Part shown: positions 6,567-12,814 of the stretch, piece after piece
Position numbering within the stretch: the first letter of the stretch is position 1
How the letters are laid out: every line of letters begins with the position of its first letter
Origin: DASYTH01 sp035762905
GTDB taxonomy: Bacteria; Actinomycetota; Actinomycetes; Mycobacteriales; Pseudonocardiaceae
DNA: 21,323 nucleotides
Direction: 5' to 3'
Assembly: GCF_035762905.1 (NCBI RefSeq)
Contig: NZ_DASUCC010000145.1
Coordinates: 1 to 21,323, forward strand
The notes under the pieces: model-generated
The model's database searches: none
Told to the model about the DNA's origin: nothing
The model's input: only the letters and a program-made list of their open reading frames with translations
Program-made: the position numbers and the translations under genes

Positions 6567-7715
6567 CCCCGTGATGGTGAGCTTGCGCCAGTCCAACCCG
6601 TTCCAGGACATCCGGAACACCTCGGGCGACCCGGCTGGTCCGACGACGTAGCCGGTCCGGGTCCACCGGGCAATCCCGGGGGTGACGGCCGGCTGGAAAC
6701 TCGTGCCCTGGTCCCTGCTGGAGAAGGCCGCATCCGGCGTGGTGTTGATGATCAACAGGCCGTCGGCCGTGGCAATCGCCTCGCCCGCGATGGTGACCGG
6801 TTGTCGGCCGTCGCCGCTCCGCCGGGTCAGCCGCCAGCTGCGCCCGCCGTCGGTGCTGGCGTAGATCGCCCGTAGGGTGCCGATCTCGTGGCGAGCGATG
6901 GCGAACACCGTGTCCCCGCCGACGCTGACCTCCACCGACGTGACCGGCAACTGGCCCTGGTCGGGCAGCTCGGCCACCGACCAGGTGCGCCCGGCGTCCG
7001 CGCTGACCGCAACGGCCCACCGGCCGGTACCGGGAACCAGGCCGGACATCCACAGGTTGCCGTCGGCCGTCGCCGGCACCCGGCGCGGGTTCTTCAGCTC
7101 AAGCGGCGGCCGGCCGGTCAGCTCCGCGAGCTCCCCGGTGCCGGGCAGGGTGACCACCGGGGTGGCCGCCGCGCACTGGAACGCCTCCGTGAGCGGCTGG
7201 GGGCAGACCACGTCGAGCACCCCGCCCGGCGGCACGTCGGGCACACTGCCGCGCACCACGCTCGGCACCGCCCGCCAGGTCAGCCCGCCGTCGCCGCTGT
7301 ACCACCGCTGCAGGCCGGGCGTGGGATAGGACTCCCCGACGACCACCTCCTGGCTGCCGAGCACCCACAGCCGGTCGATGGCCGTTGGCCGTCCGTTCGC
7401 CTTGCGGACCGGCGCCTCCCGGGCTCGCCAGTGCTCGCCGTCCTCGGTCACCATCAGCTCGATCGGGCACGGCGAACGCACGTCCTCGAAGCAGTTGCCG
7501 CGCAGCGCATAGCCGTGTTGGGCGTCGGCGAACTCGACGGAACCCAACCAGGACCGGGAATCGAACTGCTCCGCCGTCGGCCGCTCGGCATCCGGCGGCA
7601 GCGGATCGGGCCGGGTACGCAGCAGCGGCACGGCCGCGCCGACCACGATCAGCGCGCCGAGCACGCCGAGCAGCACGCGGCGGCGGACCGGGCTTCGGCT
7701 CTGTGGCTCGGTCAT
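6561..7715 (-). CDS. Membrane-anchored Asp-box protein, paralog A
   Basis: A 384-residue protein with a 12-residue cytoplasmic start (MTEPQSRSPVRR), one membrane helix (about 13-31) and a large extracytoplasmic domain. The domain carries Asp-box (BNR-like) repeats of form S-x-D-x-G-x-[TS]-[WF]: SGDGGLTW, SADAGRTW, STDGGRSW and SRDQGTSF. Such repeats mark beta-propeller blades, as in sialidases and YCF48-type proteins. No sialidase catalytic Arg/Tyr set is evident to me, so it is more likely a binding or scaffold domain. Two Cys pairs are shared with the neighbouring paralogs, suggesting disulfides outside the membrane. The start was set at ATG 7713-7715 (GGGAG 5 bases upstream), although the frame remains open further up. 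It is third in a three-gene operon, 28 bp after paralog B. Function unknown. Confidence 0.88.
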   Translation of the reverse strand: MTEPQSRSPVRRRVLLGVLGALIVVGAAVPLLRTRPDPLPPDAERPTAEQFDSRSWLGSVEFADAQHGYALRGNCFEDVRSPCPIELMVTEDGEHWRAREAPVRKANGRPTAIDRLWVLGSQEVVVGESYPTPGLQRWYSGDGGLTWRAVPSVVRGSVPDVPPGGVLDVVCPQPLTEAFQCAAATPVVTLPGTGELAELTGRPPLELKNPRRVPATADGNLWMSGLVPGTGRWAVAVSADAGRTWSVAELPDQGQLPVTSVEVSVGGDTVFAIARHEIGTLRAIYASTDGGRSWRLTRRSGDGRQPVTIAGEAIATADGLLIINTTPDAAFSSRDQGTSFQPAVTPGIARWTRTGYVVGPAGSPEVFRMSWNGLDWRKLTITGS

Positions 7716-7743
7716 GCGGACTCCCAGCCTTCGCGCGTCATGA

Positions 7744-8940
7744 TCACCCGATGGTGAACTCCCGCCAGTCCACCCCGTTCCAGGACATCCGGAACACCTC
7801 GGACGACGGGTCGGGCCCGGCCAGGTAGCCGGCCCGGGTCCACCGGACCAAGCGGGGCGCGTCGGTCGGCTGGAAGCTCGCGCCCTGGTCGGTGCTGACG
7901 AAGGCCTCCTCCAGCCGGGCATTGATGATCAGCCGGCCATCGGTCGTGGCGATCGGCTCGCCAGTGATGCTGAGCGGCTGCCGGCCGTCGCTGTTCATCC
8001 AGGTCTGCCGGGTCTGGCGCCAGCTGCGCCCGCCGTCGGTGCTGACGGAGATCGCCCGCAGGATGTCGATCTCGGCGCGGGCGATGGCGAACACCGTGTC
8101 CCCGCCGACGCTGACCTCTACCGACGTGACCGGCATCCGGTCCAGGTCGGCAAGCTCGGTCACCGACCAGGTGCGCCCGGCGTCCGCGCTGGCCGCAACG
8201 GCCCACCGCTCGGTGCCGGGAAGGAGGCCGGACACCCACAGGTTGCCGTCGGCCGTCACCGGCACCTGGCGGGCGTCCTTCAGCTCGAGCGGCGGCCGGT
8301 TGGTCAGCTCGGCGAGTTCCCCGGTGCCGGGCAGGGTGACCACCGGGGTAGCCGCCTCGCACGGGTACGGCAGCCCGTACGGCCGGGGGCAGACCAGCTC
8401 GAGCAGCCCGCCCGTCGGTACCGCGGGCACGCCGCCGGTCACCACGCTGGGGATCGGCCGCCAGGTCTGCCCGGCGTCCGCGCTGTGCCAGCGCTGCGGG
8501 TCGGGCGTCGGATAGGACTCGCCGATGATCACCTCCTGGCCGCCGAGCACCCACAGCCGGTCGATGGCGGCCCGCGGTCCGCTCGCCTTGCGGGCCGGCA
8601 CCTCCCGGGCCCGCCAGTGCTCGCCGTCCTCGGTCATCATCAGCTCGGTGGGGCACGGCGTGCGCACGTCGTAACAGGTGCCGCGCAGCGCGAACCCGTG
8701 CCGTTCGTCGGCGAAGTCGATGGGGCCCAACCAGGAACTCGGCGTGAAGGTCTCCACCGGCTGCCCGGTTTCCACCGGTGGCCGCTCGGTCTCCACCGGC
8801 GGCGGGGGCGGAGCCGGGGCGGCGGACGGATCGGACTCGGTCCGCAGCAGCGGAACGGCCACGCCGACCACCAGCAGCGCGCCGAGCACCCCGAGCAGAA
8901 CGCCCCTGCGTACCGGGCTTCGGCTCTGCGGCTCGGTCAT
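7744..8940 (-). CDS. Membrane-anchored Asp-box protein, paralog B
   Basis: A 398-residue paralog of its downstream neighbour, with an almost identical N-terminus (MTEPQSRSPVRR then a membrane helix at about 13-31). A proline- and glutamate-rich linker follows (about 38-68, repeated P-V-E-T). The extracytoplasmic domain has Asp boxes SADAGQTW, SADAGRTW, STDGGRSW and STDQGASF, plus conserved Cys pairs (the C-x6-C and C-x9-C regions). It ends with SEVFRMSWNGVDWREFTIG, matching both paralogs. Long blocks of DNA are identical between B and A, pointing to recent duplication or gene conversion. The ribosome site is a G-run 5 bases before the ATG. It starts only 13 bp after the sigma-like fusion gene, so it is co-transcribed. 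I assign no enzyme activity. Confidence 0.88.
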   Translation of the reverse strand: MTEPQSRSPVRRGVLLGVLGALLVVGVAVPLLRTESDPSAAPAPPPPPVETERPPVETGQPVETFTPSSWLGPIDFADERHGFALRGTCYDVRTPCPTELMMTEDGEHWRAREVPARKASGPRAAIDRLWVLGGQEVIIGESYPTPDPQRWHSADAGQTWRPIPSVVTGGVPAVPTGGLLELVCPRPYGLPYPCEAATPVVTLPGTGELAELTNRPPLELKDARQVPVTADGNLWVSGLLPGTERWAVAASADAGRTWSVTELADLDRMPVTSVEVSVGGDTVFAIARAEIDILRAISVSTDGGRSWRQTRQTWMNSDGRQPLSITGEPIATTDGRLIINARLEEAFVSTDQGASFQPTDAPRLVRWTRAGYLAGPDPSSEVFRMSWNGVDWREFTIG

Positions 8941-8953
8941 GCGGACCCCCCAG

Positions 8954-10456
8954 TCACCCGATGAGGAACTGGGTCCAGTACACCCCGTTCGGCGACCAGA
9001 AGTACATGTTGGATGGGTAGCTGTGCCGGGCGAAGTAGCCGCCGCGGGCCCATTCCACGTGGCCGAGCACCTCCTTGCCGCCGGTGAACGTCCGGCCGCC
9101 GTCGGCGCTGTTGAACTGGGTGCCGCTCTCGGTGAACACGACCAGCGTCCCGTCGGCCGCGGCCACGGCGACCCCGGCGACGCTGCGTGGCTCGAGCCGG
9201 GAGCGCTGGTAGGTCTGCTCCCAGGTCTGGCCCCCGTCGGTGCTGCGGAAGATCGCCAGCAGGCCGTTGTTGACGTTGCGGCGCGCCCCGGTGAACGTCG
9301 CGTACGCCACGCCGGCCCCGGTGGTGATCGTCGGGCCGGCGAACGGCACCCCGGTGAACTCCGGCACCAGGCCCACCGACCAGGTCCGGCCGCCGTCGCG
9401 GCTCACCGCGACGGCCCACCCGTCACTGGCCGGATCCCGCCCGGACACCCACCAACCGCCGTCGGCCGCCGGCACCGCGCCGGGGTTCGGCTCGAGCAGC
9501 GGCGGCGGGTTGGCCAGCGTGGCCGCGTGTCCGGTTTCCGGCAGCAGCACGACGACCCCGTCCGGTTCGACGCAGGGCCGCGTCGCCACCGCGCACCGGG
9601 TGGAAAGGACCGCGTCGGGCGGGATCGCCGGCACGGTCCGGACCGGCTCGGTCGGCACCTTTCGCCAGCTCACCCCGGCGTTGTCACTGTGCCAGCGGGT
9701 TTCCCGGGTCTCGACCACCACCCGGCGCGGGCCGAGCACGTGCAGCACCCACGCCGCTTCCGGTCCCGGGTGCGGCGGCAGGCCCCGGGCGGTCCAGCGC
9801 AACGCGTCCTCGGTGACCATCAGGTCGTGGACGCAGTGGAACGGTTCGCCGGGGCAGACGGCGCGCAGGGCGTAGCCACGCAACCGGTCGGCGAACTCGA
9901 CGCTGTACACCTCCGGTTCCAGCCGGGTCGGCTCCAGCCCGCTGATCACCTCGGCGTCGGCCGGCCCGGGATCCGGCGGCGGGGGAGTGCGCAGGGCCGG
10001 GATCACCGCGAAGACGACCAGTGCGGCGGCAGCGGCGCCGACCTGCATCCGCAGCCGTCCGGCGCGCTGCCGGGACCGTTCGATGATCTTGCCGACCGGC
10101 GGCACGGGCACCGGGATGTCCGGCTGCGGCCCGGACATCCGGGTCCGCACCGTCCCAATCGGAATGTCCAATCGGGACGCGATCTCCTCGGCCGGCAGGC
10201 CGGCCTGCCGGAGCGCCGCGACCGGGTCCGCGGCGTCCGCGTCGCGGCCGCGGGCACGCCAACTGCGGCGGCGGGCCAGCCGGACCGCGGTCGCCTGGAT
10301 CCACGGCTCCGGCCGGTCGCGGGGGTAGGCGCGGGCGAAGGCGTCCCGGGCGGCGGACTCGGCGGCGCTGAGGTCGCCGCACCGGGCGTAGGCGATCAGC
10401 ACCACCCGCCGGTAGGACGACTGGTACAGGTCCGCGAACCACTCCCGATCCACCAA
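8954..10456 (-). CDS. ECF-sigma-like module fused to membrane helix and Asp-box domain
   Basis: A protein of 500 residues from TTG 10454-10456; GTG 10451-10453 is an alternative, and a stop lies just upstream in frame. Residues 7-68 resemble sigma region 2 of ECF factors (WFADLYQSSYRRVVLIAYAR, then PWIQATAVRLARRR). Residues 78-107 match the region 4.2 helix-turn-helix (LPAEEIASRLDIPIGTVRTR). The connector and region 4.1 are almost absent: the whole module is about 108 residues, against about 160-190 in free ECF factors. A membrane helix (139-156) and a proline-rich linker follow. The extracytoplasmic domain has Asp boxes at 257, 352, 405 and 450 and two Cys pairs, homologous to the two downstream paralogs. 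Expected topology is sigma part inside, sensor part outside. It may be a membrane-tethered regulator released by proteolysis, or a non-canonical DNA-binding protein. It is first gene of the operon. Confidence 0.85.
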   Translation of the reverse strand: MVDREWFADLYQSSYRRVVLIAYARCGDLSAAESAARDAFARAYPRDRPEPWIQATAVRLARRRSWRARGRDADAADPVAALRQAGLPAEEIASRLDIPIGTVRTRMSGPQPDIPVPVPPVGKIIERSRQRAGRLRMQVGAAAAALVVFAVIPALRTPPPPDPGPADAEVISGLEPTRLEPEVYSVEFADRLRGYALRAVCPGEPFHCVHDLMVTEDALRWTARGLPPHPGPEAAWVLHVLGPRRVVVETRETRWHSDNAGVSWRKVPTEPVRTVPAIPPDAVLSTRCAVATRPCVEPDGVVVLLPETGHAATLANPPPLLEPNPGAVPAADGGWWVSGRDPASDGWAVAVSRDGGRTWSVGLVPEFTGVPFAGPTITTGAGVAYATFTGARRNVNNGLLAIFRSTDGGQTWEQTYQRSRLEPRSVAGVAVAAADGTLVVFTESGTQFNSADGGRTFTGGKEVLGHVEWARGGYFARHSYPSNMYFWSPNGVYWTQFLIG

Positions 10457-10679
10457 TTGCGTTCACCCCACCACTCATGGTGACAGCGCAAACTCCAGCA
10501 GGGGAAGAGCCCGGCCCCGAACAGCCCCGGATGGGCGCAGCAGCACCGCCGCGACAAGGCCTGTCACAGTGGATCATCGAGACAAGTCTCGGGCCACCCA
10601 ACGCAACCTCAGGGGCACCGTGACGCAACCCAGCCACAATCACCCCGCCATCCGCACTTCCGCTGGAACGCAACGACAG
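10457..10679. promoter_or_regulatory. Upstream region of the sigma-fusion operon
   Basis: There is no supported gene here. Three direct ACGCAAC heptamers stand at 10601, 10623 and 10668 (spacings 22 and 45), about two and four helical turns apart. A 6-bp inverted repeat with 2-base spacer (CGAGAC-AA-GTCTCG) lies at 10578-10591, and CTGTCACAG at 10561-10569 is a smaller one. These look like regulator sites for the operon starting at 10456. I could not pick a clear -10/-35 pair. Confidence 0.4.
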
Positions 10680-10793
10680 CAGTTAATTCCGGAGAGGCGG
10701 GACAGTTAATTCCGGAGAGGCGGGACAGTTAATTCCGGAGAGGCGGGACAGTTAATTCCGGAGAGGCGGGACAGTTAATTCCGGAGAGGCGGA
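10680..10793. repeat. Five 23-bp tandem repeats
   Basis: A 23-base unit starting CAGTTAATTCCGGAGAGG is repeated head to tail at 10680, 10703, 10726, 10749 and 10772. The first four are identical and the last is shorter by one G. Each contains the palindrome TCCGGA. The array begins immediately after the stop codon of the minus-strand GNAT gene and lies 224-337 bp upstream of the sigma-fusion gene. There are no spacers, so it is not CRISPR. It may be a variable-number repeat, a cluster of protein-binding sites or part of the 3' end of the GNAT mRNA. Confidence 0.95.
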
Positions 10794-11720
10794 CTAGCGT
10801 AGGGCGCCGGCGGGGCGGACTTCCCAGGTGGTCCACAGTGGACGGTAACCCTGGCGGGCCCAGAACACCGAGGAGAGCGGGTTCGACGGGTGGAAGTACA
10901 GGAACGAGCCGATCGTTCCGGCGCCGTCCAGCTCGGTGTGCGCGGCGGCCATCAGCTGCCGGCCGACCCCGGTGCCGCGCTCGGCCGGCAGCACCGACAG
11001 GCAGTTCACGTAACCCCACCGGCCCGGCGGCAGCCGGATCGCCGACCACGACCCGGGCTCGGACTCGGTCAGCCAGCACTGGACCATGCCGATCGGGATG
11101 CCGTCGCGCTCGGCCAGCCACACCGGGTCCTCGTTGGCCAGGTGCCGGGCCACCGACGCGCGCTTGATCTCGGCCGACTCCGGACGCAGGATGGCGCCGC
11201 CGACCAGCGCCGAGTACTCCAGCTCGGCCAGCTCCAGCGCGATCACCGCCTCGGCGTCGGCCGGGCCGGCCCGGCGCACCGCCACCCCGGACGGCGGCTC
11301 GGCCGGGGCCGGACCGGTCCGCACCGCGATCACCGACAGCGGCAGGAACCCGTGGTCCAGCAACGCCCTTGTCGCCTCGGCGTCCCGGGTGGGCCAGGAC
11401 ACCACGCAGGCCGAGTCCGGGCCGATGGTGCCGCGGGCGATCACCCGCTGCCACTGGCGCAGCAGCGGGTCCATCCCGCGGCCGCCGGGTCCGCCCAACA
11501 GCGGGTGCAGCTCCCACACGTCCAGCGCCGACCACAGCGAGCCGAGCGAGCCGGGTTCCAGCGCGGTGCGGACCACCACGCCGGCCACCCGGTCGCCGTC
11601 CGGCAGGGCCGCGGTGATCACGTCGCCCTCCGGCGGCGCGGTGGCCGCCGGCAGCAGCGGGTCCAGTCCGGCGAACCGGGCGGACTGTGCCTGCAGCAAC
11701 CCCTCGGCCGCGCGCCTCAA
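10794..11720 (-). CDS. GNAT-family N-acetyltransferase
   Basis: A 308-residue protein. The C-terminal half (about 150-308) is a GNAT domain: VRRAGPADAEAVIALELAE at its start, PVWLAERDGIPIGMVQCWL as the central strands, VNCLSVLPAERGTGVGRQLM as acetyl-CoA motif A (R-G-T-G-V-G), and FLYFHPSNPLSSVFWARQGY near the end. The N-terminal half may be a degenerate second GNAT-like domain. The substrate is unknown. The start chosen is TTG at 11718-11720, which overlaps the methyltransferase stop (TTGA) and has GGAG just upstream; the frame stays open further into the methyltransferase gene, where it is only a shadow. The close overlap implies co-translation. Its stop abuts the 23-bp repeat array. Confidence 0.85.
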   Translation of the reverse strand: MRRAAEGLLQAQSARFAGLDPLLPAATAPPEGDVITAALPDGDRVAGVVVRTALEPGSLGSLWSALDVWELHPLLGGPGGRGMDPLLRQWQRVIARGTIGPDSACVVSWPTRDAEATRALLDHGFLPLSVIAVRTGPAPAEPPSGVAVRRAGPADAEAVIALELAELEYSALVGGAILRPESAEIKRASVARHLANEDPVWLAERDGIPIGMVQCWLTESEPGSWSAIRLPPGRWGYVNCLSVLPAERGTGVGRQLMAAAHTELDGAGTIGSFLYFHPSNPLSSVFWARQGYRPLWTTWEVRPAGALR

Positions 11721-12589
11721 CGGCTCCGCCGGCAGCAGAAGATCGCGGTGCCCGGGAACAGTGCCCCGCGCAGCGGGCTCCACTGTCCCCATTCGCGGCT
11801 GTGGCCCTCCGGCCATTCCGGTTCGATAACGTTTGTCAGCGTCAACTCGGCGGCGGTGAGGGCCCGGACGTAGTCCCCGAACGTCCGGTGGTACTCGACG
11901 TAGGTGGCCCGGCCGTCGGCGTCCACCTCGAGGTACGGGGTGCGGTCGAAGTACGAGCCGGCGACCGTCAGCCCGGCCGGTCCCGGGTCGTCCGGGAAGA
12001 TCCACCTGATCGGATGGGTGACCGCGAACACCCACTCGCCGCCGGGCCGCAAAACCCTCGCGACCTCGGCGAACAGGGCGTCCACGGCGGCCACGAACGG
12101 CACCGCGCCGAACGCCGAGCAGGCCAGATCGAACGAGCCGGAGGCGAACGGAAGACGCTCGGCGTTGGCCCGGACCAGCGGCACCGCGATGCCGGTGGCC
12201 TCGTTCGCGGCGGCCGCGTAGCGCAGCATCGCCGTGGACAGGTCCAGGCCGATCGCGTCCGCGCCCTGCTCGACCAGCCACCGGGCACACGGCGCCGACC
12301 CGCAGCCCACCTCGAGCACCCGCCGACCCGCGACGTCGCCGAGCAGCCCGGCCTCGGCCTCGCGCAGGCCCTCCGGACACCAGAGGAAGTCGCTCACCCC
12401 CAGGAAGTCCCCGTGCTCGGCGTGATAGTCGTCCGCGTCAGCGTCCCACCAGGCACTATTGGCCGCCACGGACTCCGCCGAGCCGACCGGACGGTGCGCG
12501 GTCCCCACGGTGCCGAGCGCCCGTTCCGCGCTGGCGTGCCGCCCCGACTGGTGCTCGTGACTCGGCTGGTCACCGAGGTCGTTCTGCAC
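11717..12589 (-). CDS. Class I SAM-dependent methyltransferase
   Basis: A 290-residue Rossmann-type methyltransferase. Motif I (VLEVGCGSA) is the SAM-binding loop, GLDLSTAML is motif II, and ANAERLPFASGSFDLACSAF and the RVLRPGGEWVF block are motifs III-IV. The domain proper starts near AANSAWWDADADDYHAEHGD; the roughly 40 residues before it look unstructured. I recall similar methyltransferases divergent from rpsA in other actinomycetes, but the target is unknown. The start is GTG 12587-12589: a TATAAC box ends 7 bases before it, fitting a leaderless transcript. Internal GTGs nearer the conserved domain are alternatives. It overlaps the downstream GNAT gene by 4 bases, so the two form an operon. 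Confidence 0.9.
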   Translation of the reverse strand: MQNDLGDQPSHEHQSGRHASAERALGTVGTAHRPVGSAESVAANSAWWDADADDYHAEHGDFLGVSDFLWCPEGLREAEAGLLGDVAGRRVLEVGCGSAPCARWLVEQGADAIGLDLSTAMLRYAAAANEATGIAVPLVRANAERLPFASGSFDLACSAFGAVPFVAAVDALFAEVARVLRPGGEWVFAVTHPIRWIFPDDPGPAGLTVAGSYFDRTPYLEVDADGRATYVEYHRTFGDYVRALTAAELTLTNVIEPEWPEGHSREWGQWSPLRGALFPGTAIFCCRRSR

Positions 12590-12596
12590 GCTCCCG

Positions 12597-12602
12597 GTTA
12601 TA
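12597..12602 (-). promoter_or_regulatory. -10 box for the methyltransferase gene (leaderless)
   Basis: TATAAC on the minus strand ends 7 bases before the GTG start at 12589, the spacing expected for a leaderless mRNA. It lies beside the oppositely directed candidate rpsA promoter, giving a compact divergent promoter region. Confidence 0.5.
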
Positions 12603-12623
12603 GCGCAGTTCCATACCCTGGGT

Positions 12624-12653
12624 TTGCCCGGCCGTCACAGGGCCGCGTAGGAT
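12624..12653 (+). promoter_or_regulatory. Candidate rpsA promoter
   Basis: TTGCCC (12624-12629) and TAGGAT (12648-12653) are separated by 18 bases, a good fit to housekeeping sigma promoters. This would give a 5' leader of about 155 bases before rpsA, long enough for autoregulation by S1. Confidence 0.45.
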
Positions 12654-12814
12654 ACCGCCGCGCAGTGGTTTCGCGCTGCCGTCGATTCGCCGTCGGGGGA
12701 ATCAGTGATGGTTGCGTGGCGTTCCTTCGGTTGTCCGTAGGCGAACTATCCCGCCGCGCGACACGAACTGCCAACTCCACTAACCACCTAATCCCTACCG
12801 GAGCCACCTACCTA

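Noticed and set aside
7716..7922. N-terminal extension of paralog A
   Set aside because: It reads through the end of paralog B; the ATG at 7715 has a ribosome site and matches the start of paralog B.
8678..10483. Plus-strand open frame of 601 codons across the sigma-fusion gene
   Set aside because: The minus strand carries clear sigma, membrane and Asp-box motifs. The plus frame has Arg/Pro/Gly-rich composition without a domain.
10680..10793. CRISPR array
   Set aside because: The 23-bp units are directly adjacent, without spacers, and no cas gene is near.
11721..12380. Long N-terminal extension of the GNAT gene
   Set aside because: This frame is a shadow of the methyltransferase gene; the overlap start TTG at 11720 is more economical.
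12598..12807. 69-codon minus-strand ORF in the rpsA leader
   Set aside because: No ribosome site or motif is visible, and it occupies the candidate rpsA promoter and leader.
11687..12814. Upstream in-frame extension of rpsA
   Set aside because: It overlaps the methyltransferase gene antisense, and the conserved S1 start is at 12815.
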